Assembly: GCF_027625475.1 (NCBI RefSeq)
Contig: NZ_CP115174.1
Span: 1,612,001 to 1,676,000, forward strand
From: Sphingomonas abietis
GTDB taxonomy: Bacteria > Pseudomonadota > Alphaproteobacteria > Sphingomonadales > Sphingomonadaceae
DNA length: 64,000 nt
Direction of reading: 5' to 3'
Both the position numbers and the translations under genes were made by a program. The notes under the pieces are model-generated. The model was not told where the DNA came from and made no database searches. It saw nothing but the letters and a program-made list of their open reading frames with translations. This document shows positions 1 to 10,000 of this stretch, one piece after another. Every line of letters starts with the position of its first letter. The stretch's first letter is position 1.

Positions 1-210
1 CGCCGTGGGCACGGGCTTTGCCGTCGGGGTGTCCGCCAGCACCGGATCGGTGGCATCGCCCGCCGCGAGCACCGCGTCATAGGCGGACGCGTGGGCGGGA
101 TCGGATTCCAGCCATGCCAGAAAGCCGTCCCAATCGCCGAAGCCGGGATCGTTCAGGCGTATCGCCCAATCGATCGCGGCGGTGCGGATGTCGTCCCCAC
201 GATCCGTCAT
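1..210 (-). CDS. FecR-family anti-sigma regulator, N-terminal part (cut by window edge)
   Basis: Seventy codons are visible, starting at the ATG at 210 and running off the left edge. The sequence has the FecR N-terminal DUF4880 pattern: an A-x-x-W-x-x-RL stretch near residue 12, then W-x-x-FLAWLESDPAHASAYDAV. In FecR proteins this cytoplasmic part binds the cognate ECF sigma factor, ahead of a membrane helix and a periplasmic domain that senses a TonB receptor; those parts lie outside the window. It starts 43 nt after the stop of the FecI-type sigma gene in the same orientation, the standard fecI-fecR order. No TonB receptor is visible on this side. Confidence 0.8.
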   Translation of the reverse strand, partial: MTDRGDDIRTAAIDWAIRLNDPGFGDWDGFLAWLESDPAHASAYDAVLAAGDATDPVLADTPTAKPVPTA

Positions 211-253
211 GCTGCTCCTTTCATGGCAAGGACGGAGTCGACGTGCCACGGCC

Positions 254-760
254 TCATCCCATTTCCTCCCGCGCGGCGAGGATGGCGCGATAGGCCTTCC
301 GCATGTCGCTCTCGACGGTGCTGAGGCTGATCCCCAGACGCGCCGCAATATCGCGCTGGGCCAGGCCCTCGATCCGGTGCAGGCGGAAGATTTCGTGCGC
401 GCGCGGGCCGATTTCAGCCAGCACCCCTTCGATCCGGGCGAGCTGTTCGCGGGCGATCAGCACGCGCTCGCCCGACGGCGTGTCGGAGACGCCGGCGCTG
501 GCCGGGCTCTGGCTCTCGTCCCACGCCCGATCGCGCAGCGCGGACTGGCGGGCGGCGCGGTGGCGATCGCGCATCAGATTCTCGGCGGCGCGGAACAGAT
601 AGGACATCGGGCTGGCGATCGGGCCGGTCGGAGCCGCCGACAGCCTGATCCACAATTCCTGCAACAGATCCTCCGCCTCGCTGCCCGCACCGCGCGCGGC
701 GAGGAAGCGCAGCAAGGTCGCCCGCTGGGTCAGGAAGATCGCCTGGAGGCCATCGCTCAT
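254..760 (-). CDS. FecI-type ECF RNA polymerase sigma factor
   Basis: The 168-residue product has the two-domain ECF layout. Region 2 covers about residues 10-75 (EAEDLLQELWIRL, then SYLFRAAENLMRDRHR). Region 4 covers about 105-160, with a helix-turn-helix at QRDIAARLGISLSTVESDM. FecI-type factors direct polymerase to surface-signalling targets, usually iron or nutrient receptor genes. The FecR-like partner follows directly. The MFS exporter gene ends 24 nt upstream in the same direction, so read-through is possible. The start lies in a 13-bp tandem duplication (see 748-774). No strong Shine-Dalgarno sequence is seen. Confidence 0.88.
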   Translation of the reverse strand: MSDGLQAIFLTQRATLLRFLAARGAGSEAEDLLQELWIRLSAAPTGPIASPMSYLFRAAENLMRDRHRAARQSALRDRAWDESQSPASAGVSDTPSGERVLIAREQLARIEGVLAEIGPRAHEIFRLHRIEGLAQRDIAARLGISLSTVESDMRKAYRAILAAREEMG

Positions 761-774
761 GGGCCATCGCTCAT
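748..774 (-). repeat. 13-bp tandem duplication over the sigma-factor start codon
   Basis: The 13-mer ATGAGCGATGGCC occurs at 760-748 and again at 774-762 on the minus strand, separated by one base. The downstream copy supplies the sigma-factor start. The upstream copy opens a five-codon frame (MSDGP) whose TGA overlaps the sigma ATG by 4 nt. Confidence 0.75.
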
Positions 775-784
775 AGCCAGGGCG

Positions 785-2299
785 TTAGCGCAGGCGCGGG
801 GCGGGTTCCATCGCCTTCGCAGGCGGAGCCGGCACCCGCCCGCTGATTTCGGCACCGGCGTCCTTGTCGAAGCGCAGGTTCCAGATCGTCGCGAGCGCCG
901 AGATGGCGGTGACGATCCAGAAGGCGGCGGTGAAATCGATCATCGCCGGCTTGTCGACATGGTGGACGAGCATCGACAGATGCAGCGCGCTCGCGGCGGT
1001 GCAGATGCCGAGCGACAGCATCAGCTGCTGCACCGTCGAATAGAAACTGGTCGCGGCGGACATGCGCTGCTTTTCGATCCCGTCATAGGCGATCGCGTTG
1101 TAGGCGGTGAACTGCATCGAGAAGATGAAGCCGCACACCGTCAGCGCGGCGACGATGGCGGACAGCGGCCAGTCCGGCCGGAACAGCCCGCAGAGCGCAT
1201 AGCCCGCCGCCCCGAGGATGCCCGCCCAGATCATCGCGGTGCGGAAGCCGATCCGGCGCAGCAGCCGGGGGGCGACCCCCTTCATCAGCAGCGACCCGAT
1301 GGCGGGGCCGACCGTGATCGTGCCGCTCTGCGCCGCGCTGAGGCCGAAGCCGAGCTGCATCATCAGCGGCAGCAGGAAAGGCAGCGAGCCCTGGGTGATC
1401 CGGGTGAGCGAACCGGCGATCATCGACAGCCGGAAATTCTTGTCGCGCAGCAGGCCGAGATCGATGATCGGATCGGCATGGTGGCGGGCATGGCGGATGT
1501 AGAGGACGCCGAACAGCGCGCCGATCACGATCAGCGCCACCGCGATCGTGCCCGCGCCGGGGCGGCTGGTCATCTCGAAGCCGAACAGCAGGCAGCCCAG
1601 CGCGATACCGCTCAGCACGAAGCCCACCGGATCGAACGGGTGGGGATCGTCCTCGCGGAAATTGGTAATGAACCGCCCGACGAGCAGGAAGCCGATCAGG
1701 CCGACCGGCAGATTGACGTAGAAGATCCAGCGCCAATCGAGATAGGTGACGATATAGCCACCGAGCGGCGGGCCGAGGATCGGCCCGATCAGCGCGGGCA
1801 TGATCAGCCACGACATCGCCGACACCATGTCCTTCTTGGCGACGCTCCGGAGCAGCACCAGCCGCCCGACCGGGATCATCATCGCGCCGCCGATGCCCTG
1901 CACGAAGCGGGCGGCGACGATCCATTCGAGCGTCGGCGACTGGGCGCTGACCAGCGATCCGCCCATGAACAGCGCGATCGCGGCCTGGAAGACGGTGCGC
2001 GAACCGAAGCGATCGGCGAGCGATCCGGAAGCCGGGATGAAGATCGCGAGCGCCAGCAGATAGGAGGTGAGCGCGATGCTCATCTGGGGGGCGCGCACGC
2101 CGAAATCGCGGGCCATGGTGGGCAGCGCGGTCGCCAGCACGGTGGCGTCGAGATTCTCCATCAGCAGCGCGCAGGCGATGATCAGCGCGACGATGCGATA
2201 ATTGATGCCGGAGGTTTCCGGGCCTTCGTCCCGCGTCTTGGCCATCGCTCCCGCCGCCGGGATGATGCCGTCGCGCACCTCGGCGTTGACCGAGGCCAT
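785..2299 (-). CDS. MFS drug exporter, DHA2 (EmrB/QacA) family, 14 TM
   Basis: About 504 residues from the ATG at 2299; a second ATG at 2245 is equally plausible, and neither has a well-spaced Shine-Dalgarno sequence. The protein shows the DHA2 features: ENLDATVLATALPTMARDF in TM1, the LADRFGSR motif A in loop 2-3, GGAMMIPVGRLVLL in TM4, and a GPILGPPLGG motif C. Hydrophobic segments continue to the C-terminus and fit 14 helices. DHA2 proteins export drugs or hydrophobic compounds by proton antiport, often with an EmrA adaptor; none is adjacent. It is divergent from the RND pump operon and the two share the 2300-2609 regulatory region. The substrate cannot be read from sequence. Confidence 0.85.
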   Translation of the reverse strand: MASVNAEVRDGIIPAAGAMAKTRDEGPETSGINYRIVALIIACALLMENLDATVLATALPTMARDFGVRAPQMSIALTSYLLALAIFIPASGSLADRFGSRTVFQAAIALFMGGSLVSAQSPTLEWIVAARFVQGIGGAMMIPVGRLVLLRSVAKKDMVSAMSWLIMPALIGPILGPPLGGYIVTYLDWRWIFYVNLPVGLIGFLLVGRFITNFREDDPHPFDPVGFVLSGIALGCLLFGFEMTSRPGAGTIAVALIVIGALFGVLYIRHARHHADPIIDLGLLRDKNFRLSMIAGSLTRITQGSLPFLLPLMMQLGFGLSAAQSGTITVGPAIGSLLMKGVAPRLLRRIGFRTAMIWAGILGAAGYALCGLFRPDWPLSAIVAALTVCGFIFSMQFTAYNAIAYDGIEKQRMSAATSFYSTVQQLMLSLGICTAASALHLSMLVHHVDKPAMIDFTAAFWIVTAISALATIWNLRFDKDAGAEISGRVPAPPAKAMEPAPRLR

Positions 2300-2609
2300 G
2301 CCGCGCCGCCGCGGCCTCACCCTAAGGGGGCCTTGCGGAGCGGAGCGGGGGAGGAGGCGAACATGAACAACGGTTTCCGTTACGGGACGGCGGCTTGCCG
2401 GGTGCTGCCCGTCAGGATGCGGGAAGCGCAAGACCGCCAGAGTCGATCGTCACATAGACGCGCGGTCTCTATTATGTAACCGTGGTCGCCGAAAAAGCTT
2501 CATTCGATGCGATCTTGACCCGCCGCCCGGAAACTGGCGTTGCAATCCTGACATCAGCCGGCATCGCTTGGCCATTACGGGCGCATCGAGAGGAGAATAT
2601 AGAAGCTAT
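2300..2609. other. Divergent regulatory region between MFS and RND exporter genes
   Basis: This 310-nt gap contains no convincing gene. It holds a palindrome near 2452-2477 (separate entry), a candidate rightward -10 (TATTAT at 2470-2475) with a weak -35 (TCGTCA at 2447-2452, spacer 17), and an AGGAG at 2591-2595 ahead of mdtA. A 38-codon frame at 2363 has no family resemblance and is not called. Confidence 0.6.
2452..2477. promoter_or_regulatory. Palindromic operator candidate, TetR/AcrR style
   Basis: The core is AGAC-N5-GTCT, extended outward by ATA/TAT and by ACAT/ATGT, giving an interrupted dyad of about 26 bp. It overlaps the candidate -10 of the mdtABC operon and lies between two divergent exporter genes, the usual place for a TetR-type repressor site. 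No TetR gene is present in the window, so the regulator would act from elsewhere. Confidence 0.4.
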
Positions 2610-3965
2610 ATGAGCGACGATCAGCTGCCACCCGCCGCCGGCGAACCCCATGCTTACCAGCCGACGCACATGGTGGACGAGCAAACCCGTCGTTTCAGCG
2701 GTCGTGCCCGGCTGATCAGCTGGATCGTGGCGATCCTTTGCATCGTGCTGGTGATCGGTGCCGTCATTTGGTTGTCTCATGCCTCGTCTTCTTCGGCATC
2801 CGGCCCCAATGGCGGCGGGCGGCGTGGCGGACATGGCGGCGGCGGCGGTCCCGGAGGGCCGGGCGGTCCCGGTGGCGGGCCAGGCCAGGTCACGACGGTC
2901 GGCACCGTCAAGGCGACGATCGCCGATCTGCCGGTGCAGACCGAGGCGCTCGGCAATGTCACGCCGGCTGCCACCGTTACCGTGATTCCGCAGGTGTCCG
3001 GCACGATCACGCAGGTGCTGTTCCAGGAAGGCCAGAAGGTCGCCAAGGGGCAGGCGCTCGCGATCATCGATCCGCGGCCGTATCGCGCGGCGCTGCTCCA
3101 GGCGCAGGGCAATCTGCTGCGCGACAAGGCGCAGCTCGAAAACGCGCAGGTCCAGCTCAAGCGCTACGATATCCTGATCGCGCAGGATTCGATCGCGCGG
3201 CAGGATCGCGACACGCAGGCGGCGCTGGTCCATCAATATCAGGGCACCGTGATGGCCGATCAGGGCGCGGTCGATCAGGCGCAGATCAATCTCGGTTACA
3301 CCCGCATCGTCTCGCCGGTGTCCGGGCGGATCGGCCTGCGCGTGGTCGATATCGGCAATTACATCGCATCGGGCACCACCACCGGCATCGCGGTGGTGAC
3401 GACGCTTCAGCCGATCGACGTCGAATTCGCGATCCCGCAGCAGCAGGCGCCCGCCATCGAGAAGCGCATCGCCGGTGGCGCGACGATCCCGGCGATCGTG
3501 CTCGACAGCACGCGCACCGACACCCTCGATACCGGCCGCTTCATGACGCTGAACAACCAGGTCGACACCACCACCGGCACGATCAAGGGCAAGGCGCGGA
3601 TGCCCAATGCCGCCGGCCAGCTTTACCCAAGCCAGTTCGTCAATGTGCGGCTGACCATCGACACCGTGAAGAATGCGATCACGGTGCCGCCGTCCGCGGT
3701 GCGGACCGGGCCGGACGGCGATTTCGTGTGGCTGCTCAAGCCCGATCGCACCGTCACCCAGCGGGTGATCAAGTCGGGCGTCAATACGGCCGATCAGGTG
3801 CAGATCACCAGCGGCCTCGCGGTCGGCGACACCGTCGTCACCGATGGCGGCGACCGGCTGACCGAGGGTGCCACCGTGGCGCTGCCGGGCGACAAGCCGG
3901 TGGCCCGCGCGGGCGGCAAGGGCGGCAAGGGCGGACGCCATCGCCGCGGCGGAAACGGCGGCTGA
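2610..3965 (+). CDS. mdtA: RND efflux periplasmic adaptor subunit (MdtA-like)
   Basis: The 451-residue membrane-fusion protein starts at ATG 2610, with AGGAG about 14 nt upstream. It has one N-terminal membrane anchor (about residues 35-55, LISWIVAILCIVLVIGAVIWL), then a very glycine-rich stretch (about 60-90), then the lipoyl/hairpin/beta-barrel order of HlyD-family adaptors: GNVTPAATVTVIPQVSGTI, a coiled hairpin, GYTRIVSPVSGRIGLR and YPSQFVNVRL. The C-terminus is again Gly/Lys/Arg-rich. It links the inner-membrane pumps encoded next to the outer-membrane channel encoded at 10360. The Gly-rich linkers are unusual compared with E. coli MdtA (415 residues). Confidence 0.92.
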   Translation: MSDDQLPPAAGEPHAYQPTHMVDEQTRRFSGRARLISWIVAILCIVLVIGAVIWLSHASSSSASGPNGGGRRGGHGGGGGPGGPGGPGGGPGQVTTVGTVKATIADLPVQTEALGNVTPAATVTVIPQVSGTITQVLFQEGQKVAKGQALAIIDPRPYRAALLQAQGNLLRDKAQLENAQVQLKRYDILIAQDSIARQDRDTQAALVHQYQGTVMADQGAVDQAQINLGYTRIVSPVSGRIGLRVVDIGNYIASGTTTGIAVVTTLQPIDVEFAIPQQQAPAIEKRIAGGATIPAIVLDSTRTDTLDTGRFMTLNNQVDTTTGTIKGKARMPNAAGQLYPSQFVNVRLTIDTVKNAITVPPSAVRTGPDGDFVWLLKPDRTVTQRVIKSGVNTADQVQITSGLAVGDTVVTDGGDRLTEGATVALPGDKPVARAGGKGGKGGRHRRGGNGG

Positions 3966-3975
3966 TCGACCGATC

Positions 3976-6900
3976 ATGGGGCCTTCGCGCATCTTCATCC
4001 TGCGGCCGGTCGCGACCGCGCTGTTCATGGTCGCCATCGTGCTGGCGGGCCTGGTGGGCTTCCGCTCGCTCTCGCTCTCGGCCTTGCCGGAGGTGGACTA
4101 TCCCACCATCCAGGTGACGACGCTCTATCCCGGCGGTTCGCCCGAGGTGATGAGCCAGACGGTGACCGCACCGCTGGAGCGCAATTTCGGTGAAATGCCG
4201 GGGCTGAGCCGGATGGCGTCGACCAGCTCGGCCGGCGCCTCGGTGATCACCCTCCAGTTCGGGCTCACCGAGGGGCTGGATGTCGCCGAGCAGGAGGTGC
4301 AGGCGGCGATCAACGCATCGAACGCGCTGCTGCCGGCCGATCTGCCGGCGCCGCCGGTCTATGCCAAGATCAACCCGGCCGATGCGCCGATCATGACCCT
4401 CGCCGTCACCTCGACGACGATCCCGCTGACCCAGGTGCAGTCGATCGTCGATACCCGGCTGGCGCAGAAGATCAGCCAGATTTCCGGGGTCGGCCTCGTC
4501 ACCCTCGCCGGCGGGCAGAAGCCGGCGATGCGGATCCGCGCGGATACGCAGGCTCTGTCCAGCTACGGGCTGTCGCTCGCCCAGCTCCGCACCGCGATCG
4601 ACAATGCCAACGCCAATTCGGCCAAGGGCAGCTTCGATGGGCCGAACCGATCCTATCAGATCAACGCCAACGATCAGTTGGAGACGGTGGCCGATTATCA
4701 GGATCTGGTCGTCACCTACAAGAACAACGCGCCCGTCCGCCTGAAGGACGTGGCGCAGGTGGTGGAGGGCGCTGAAAATTCCCGGCTCGGCGCGCTCGCC
4801 AATGCGACGCCGGCGATCATCCTCAACGTTCAGCGCCAGCCGGGCGCCAACGTGATTGCCACCACCGATGCGATCAAGGCGCAGCTGCCGGAGCTGCTCA
4901 AGAGCCTGCCCGCCGGCCTGAACGCCAAGGTGCTGGCCGATCGCACCACCGGCATCCGCGCCTCGGTCCACGATGTCGAGTTCGAGCTGGTGCTGGCGGT
5001 CGTGCTGGTCGTGCTGGTGATCTTCTTCTTCCTCCACTCGGCGCGTGCGACGCTGGTGGCGGGCCTCGCCGTGCCGATCTCGCTGATGGGCACGTTCGGG
5101 GTGATGTACCTGCTCAACTACAGCCTCGATAACCTCTCGTTGATGGCACTCACCATCGCGACCGGCTTCGTGGTCGACGACGCGATCGTGATGATCGAGA
5201 ATATCCAGCGTCATATCGAAGAGGGCGTGCCCCCGTTCGAAGCCGCGCTGAAGGGGGCGGGAGAGATCGGCTTCACGATCATCTCGCTCACCGTCTCGCT
5301 GATCGCGGTGCTGATCCCGCTGCTGTTCATGGGCGACATCGTCGGCCGCCTGTTCCGCGAGTTCGCGGTGACGCTGGCGGTGACGATCCTGATCTCCGCC
5401 GTCGTCTCGCTGACGCTGACCCCGATGCTGTCGGCGCGCTGGCTCAAGACCCCGCAGGACGAGAAGCCGAGCCGTCTGGCACAGCGCTCGGCCGCCGCCT
5501 TCACCTGGGTCGAGCGCCATTATGCGCGCGGGCTCGATGTCGTGCTGGCCCGCCGGGTCGCGACCCTGATCGTGGCGATCGGCACGCTGGTGCTGACGGT
5601 GCTGCTCTATCTGGTCATCCCCAAGGGCCTGTTCCCGACCCAGGATACCGGCCAGCTTCAGGCGCGGATCGTCGCCACCACGAGCATTTCCTATGCGCGC
5701 ATGGCCGAACTGCAGAAGCGGGCGGCGGAGGAGATCCTTCAGGATGCCGACGTGCAGTCGCTGGCGTCGTTCGTCGGGGTGGACGGCTCGAGCAACGCCT
5801 CGCTCAACAGCGGGACGATGCTGATCAACCTCAAGGAGGGGCATGACCGCCAGGCGACGGTGATGCAGCGCCTCAAGCGTGACGTCGATCGGATTCCGGG
5901 GCTGACGCTGTACCTCCAGCCGACCCAGGATCTGACGATCGACGCCGAGAACGGGCCGACCCAATATCGCCTCTCGGTCGAGGGATCGAACACCGCGGAC
6001 GTGAATGCCGAGGCGAAGCGGATCACCGCCGCGCTGCAATCGGTCAGCAAGGTCCGCAACGTCGTCACCGATGCAGGCGCCGAGGGTGCGTCCGCCAACA
6101 TCGCGATCGATCGCGACGCGGCGGCGCGGCTCAACATCACCGCCTCTTCGGTGGACGACACGCTCTATTCGGCGTTCGGCCAGCGCATCGTCTCGACCAT
6201 CTTCACCGAGACCACCCAGTATCGCGTGATCCTGGAGGCGGCACCCAACCTGCTGACCGATCCGCAGTCGCTCGGCCTGCTGCATCTGTCGGCGACCGGC
6301 GGGGCGACGCCACTCAACGCCGTGGCCAAGATCACCGAGGGCAAGTCGCCGCTCCAGATCACCCATGTCGCGCAGTTCCCGGCGGCGACGATCGGCTTCG
6401 ACACCGCGCCCGGCGTATCGCTCGGCACCGCCACCAAGGCGGTACAGGCCAAGATCGCGTCGATCGGCCTCGCCAAGGGCGTCTCGGTCGGCTTCCTCGG
6501 CACGGCCGGCGCCTTTTCGGGATCGATCAACAACCAGCTGGCGCTGATCCTCGCTGCGATCGTGTGCGTCTACATCGTGCTGGGCGTGCTCTACGAGAGC
6601 TTCATCCATCCGGTGACAATCCTCTCGACCCTGCCATCGGCGGCGGTCGGTGCGCTGTTCGCGCTGTGGATCACCGGGCATGATCTCGACATCATCGGCA
6701 TCATCGGCATCGTGCTGCTGATCGGCATCGTGAAGAAGAACGCGATCATGATGATCGACTTCGCGATCGCTGCCGAGCGCGACGAGGGGCTGGCCCCGGT
6801 CGAGGCGATCCGCCAGGCTGCGATCCTGCGCTTCCGCCCGATCCTGATGACGACGATGGCGGCTTTGTTCTCGGCGGTGCCGCTGATGGTCGGCATGGGG

Positions 6901-7086
6901 CAGGGGGCGGAGTTGCGCCGTCCGCTCGGCATCGCGATCTTCGGCGGCCTGCTGGTCAGCCAGCTGCTCACCGTGTTCACGACGCCGGTCGTCTATCTCT
7001 ATTTCGATCGCGGCCAGCAATTCTTCGCGCGCCGCGGCTGGGGCGTGCGCTCCTCGCCCGCCGTCGGCCCGGAAGCGCGGCCATGA
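3976..7086 (+). CDS. mdtB: RND efflux permease, first subunit (MdtB-like)
   Basis: The 1036-residue HAE1-family pump starts at ATG 3976, 10 nt after mdtA; this start gives the standard N-terminus (RIFILRPVATALFMVAIVLAG). Proton-relay residues are intact: the TM4 Asp pair D401-D402 in TGFVVDDAIV and lysines K920-K921 in IGIVKKNAI. The large periplasmic loops have normal size. It is followed by a second, different permease. Two permeases after one adaptor is the signature of MdtABC systems, in which the two form a heterotrimer exporting bile salts, novobiocin and similar compounds. The actual substrates here are unknown. Confidence 0.93.
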   Translation: MGPSRIFILRPVATALFMVAIVLAGLVGFRSLSLSALPEVDYPTIQVTTLYPGGSPEVMSQTVTAPLERNFGEMPGLSRMASTSSAGASVITLQFGLTEGLDVAEQEVQAAINASNALLPADLPAPPVYAKINPADAPIMTLAVTSTTIPLTQVQSIVDTRLAQKISQISGVGLVTLAGGQKPAMRIRADTQALSSYGLSLAQLRTAIDNANANSAKGSFDGPNRSYQINANDQLETVADYQDLVVTYKNNAPVRLKDVAQVVEGAENSRLGALANATPAIILNVQRQPGANVIATTDAIKAQLPELLKSLPAGLNAKVLADRTTGIRASVHDVEFELVLAVVLVVLVIFFFLHSARATLVAGLAVPISLMGTFGVMYLLNYSLDNLSLMALTIATGFVVDDAIVMIENIQRHIEEGVPPFEAALKGAGEIGFTIISLTVSLIAVLIPLLFMGDIVGRLFREFAVTLAVTILISAVVSLTLTPMLSARWLKTPQDEKPSRLAQRSAAAFTWVERHYARGLDVVLARRVATLIVAIGTLVLTVLLYLVIPKGLFPTQDTGQLQARIVATTSISYARMAELQKRAAEEILQDADVQSLASFVGVDGSSNASLNSGTMLINLKEGHDRQATVMQRLKRDVDRIPGLTLYLQPTQDLTIDAENGPTQYRLSVEGSNTADVNAEAKRITAALQSVSKVRNVVTDAGAEGASANIAIDRDAAARLNITASSVDDTLYSAFGQRIVSTIFTETTQYRVILEAAPNLLTDPQSLGLLHLSATGGATPLNAVAKITEGKSPLQITHVAQFPAATIGFDTAPGVSLGTATKAVQAKIASIGLAKGVSVGFLGTAGAFSGSINNQLALILAAIVCVYIVLGVLYESFIHPVTILSTLPSAAVGALFALWITGHDLDIIGIIGIVLLIGIVKKNAIMMIDFAIAAERDEGLAPVEAIRQAAILRFRPILMTTMAALFSAVPLMVGMGQGAELRRPLGIAIFGGLLVSQLLTVFTTPVVYLYFDRGQQFFARRGWGVRSSPAVGPEARP

Positions 7087-7096
7087 CGGTGCCGGC

Positions 7097-10000
7097 GTGA
7101 ATCTCTCCGCGCCCTTCATCCGGCGGCCGATCGCGACCATCCTGCTGACGATCGGGCTGGCGCTCGCCGGCATCGCGGGCTTCTTCTCGCTGCCGGTGGC
7201 GCCGCTGCCGCAGGTCGATTTCCCGACGATCAGCGTTTCCGCCAAGCTGTCGGGCGCGAGCCCGGAGGTGATGGCGCAGAGCATCGCGACGCCGCTCGAA
7301 CGGCGCCTCGCGACGATCGCCGGCGTCACCGAGATGACCTCGCAGAGCTCGCTGGGATCGACCCGGATCATTCTCCAGTTCGATCTCTCGAAGAATATCG
7401 ACGGCGCGGCGCGCGAGGTGCAGGCGGCGATCAGCGCCAGTCGCGTCGATCTGCCCGCCACGCTCCGCCAGAACCCCACCTACGAGAAGCTCAACCCCGC
7501 CAACCAGCCGGTGATCACGCTGGCGCTGACCTCCAAGACGATGACGGCGGGGCAGGTCTATGATGCCGTCTCCAACATCGTGCAGCAGCGCATGGCGCAG
7601 ATCCAGGGCGTCGGCGATGTCGAGGTCGGCGGCGGGTCGCTGCCGGCGGTGCGCGTCGATATCGATCCCTATCGGCTGAACAGCTACGGCATCGCGATGG
7701 AGGATGTCCGCGCCGCGATCGAGGCGGCCAATGCCAACCGGCCCAAGGGCCTGTTGCAGGCGCCCGATGGCCGCGCCTGGCAGATCTATACCAATGCGGC
7801 CGGCCGCCACGCGATCGATTACCGCCCGCTGGTGATCGCTTGGCGTAACAACGCGCCGGTTCGGCTCGGCGACATCGCCAACGTGACCGACAGCGTGGCC
7901 GACATCCACACGCTCGGCCTGTACAGCGGCCAGCGCGCGATCATCGTCAACATCACCCAGCAGCCGGGCGCCAACCTCATCAAGATGGTCGATGCGATCA
8001 AGGCCGAGCTGCCCGAGATGCAGGCGCAGCTGCCCGCCGACATCAAGGTCAACGTCGCGATGGATCGCACCAGCTCGATCCGCGCCTCGATCCGCGAGAT
8101 CGAGATCACCGTCTATATCGCGCTGGCGCTGGTGGTGCTGGTGGTGTTCGCCTTCCTGCGCGACGTGCGATCGACGGTGATCCCGGCGGTCGCCACGATC
8201 GTGTCGCTGCTCGGCACCTTCGGCGTGATGTACATGCTGGGCTACAGCCTCAACAATCTGTCGCTGATGGCGATCACGGTGGCGACCGGCTTCGTGGTCG
8301 ATGACGCGATCGTGGTGCTGGAGAACACCACCCGCCATCTCGAACAGGGCATGGGCCGGTTCGAGGCGGCGCTGAAGGGCGCGTCCGAGGTCGGCTTCAC
8401 CGTGCTCTCGATCAGCGTCAGCCTGGTCGCGGTGTTCATCCCGCTGCTGTTCATGGGCGGCATCGTCGGGCGCCTGTTCCGCGAGTTCGCGGTGACGCTG
8501 TCGGTCTCGGTGATGATCAGCCTGGTGCTGTCGCTGACTTTGACCCCGATGCTCTGCGCCTGGTTCCTGCGCCCCGGCGCGCATCGCAAGCCCGGCCGTG
8601 TCGGCCGGGTGCTGGAGCGCGGCTACGGCTTTGCCGAGCGCTGCTATGCCGCCTCGCTCGATTGGGCGCTGGCGATGAAGCCTCTGGTGCTGATCCTGCT
8701 TGCCGCAATCGTCGCGCTGACCGTCTATCTCTACATCATCGTGCCCAAGGGCTTCTTCCCCGAACAGCAGAGCCCGCTGGTCTTTGCCGGCGTGCGCGCC
8801 GACGAGAGCGTGTCGTTCGGATCGATGCAGGACAAGCTCAAGGAGGTCGTCGGCATCATCAAGAAGGATCGCGGCGTGCAGGGCGTCGTCGGCTTCACCG
8901 GCGGCAGCCGCGCGGGCGGCGCCTTCATCATGATCGCGCTCAAGCCGGTCGGCGAGCGTCACGGCCAGACCTCGACCGACGTTATCGAACGGCTCCAGAC
9001 CCAGCTCCAGCCGGTGAAGGGCATCCGCCTGTTCCTCGGCGCGGTGCAGGATCTGCGGATCGGCGGGCGGCAGGGCAATTCGACCTATCAATATACGCTG
9101 ATGGCAGACAGCAGCGCGGATCTCAAAATATGGTCCGAAAAGCTGACCAAGGCGCTGGAAAGCAGCGATATCGTCACCAATGTGGACAGCGATCTCGCCG
9201 AAAATGGCGTGGAGAGTTTCGTCAATATCGATCGGGATGCCGCCTCGCGCGTCGGCATCTCGCCGCTCGATGTCGACAATGCGCTCTACGACGCCTTCGG
9301 CCAGCGCACCGCGGCGACGATCTATGAGGACATCAACCAGTATAGCGTCATCCTCGGCTGGCGGCAGGACGCGACCACCGGCCCGCAGGATCTGACCGAT
9401 GTCCGCATCCCGGCCGACTCGGTGACCGCCGATGCGGCTTCCCAGGCCGCCAACACCAGCGCATCTGGTGCGGCGAGCGCGGTGGTGAGCCCGACCGGCA
9501 GCGCGGCGACCACGACCACCACGGCCGTGCCGACCAACCCGGCGCTGCGCGATCCGTCGACCGGATCGGCCTTGGCGACCACCGCGCACAGCATGGTGCC
9601 GCTGCCGGCGATCGCCACCTTCCACCAGGCGCCGACGGCGGCCAGCGTCAACCATCAGGGCACCGAGGTCGCCGCGACGGTCTCTTTCGATCTCAAGCCG
9701 GGCAAGGCCCTGTCGCAGGCACGGACGGAGATTGCGGCGGCGGAGGCGCGCATCGGTATGCCCAACAGCGTCCATGGCGCCTTCGCCGGCACCGCCGCCG
9801 CCTTCCAGCAGAGCCAGGGATCGCAGCCGCTGCTGATTTTGGCGGCGCTGGTGACGATCTACATCGTGCTCGGCATCCTCTACGAGAGCCTGATCCACCC
9901 GCTCACCGTGCTGTCGACGCTGCCGGCGGCGGGAGTCGGTGCGGTGCTGGCGCTGATGCTGTTCGGGATGGACTTCTCGATCATAGCGCTGATCGGGGTC

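Noticed and set aside
182..2479. A 765-residue plus-strand frame over the sigma and MFS genes
   Set aside because: Low-complexity Arg/Asp/His content; the minus-strand genes have clear families.
2363..2479. 38-codon frame MNNGFRYG... in the MFS/RND gap
   Set aside because: It crosses the likely start region of the MFS gene and the operator and matches no known family.
3838..7479. A 1213-residue open frame antisense to mdtB
   Set aside because: Composition is Arg/His/Asp/Gln-rich without domain motifs, as expected from the complement of GC-rich coding DNA; the plus-strand frame has complete RND motifs.
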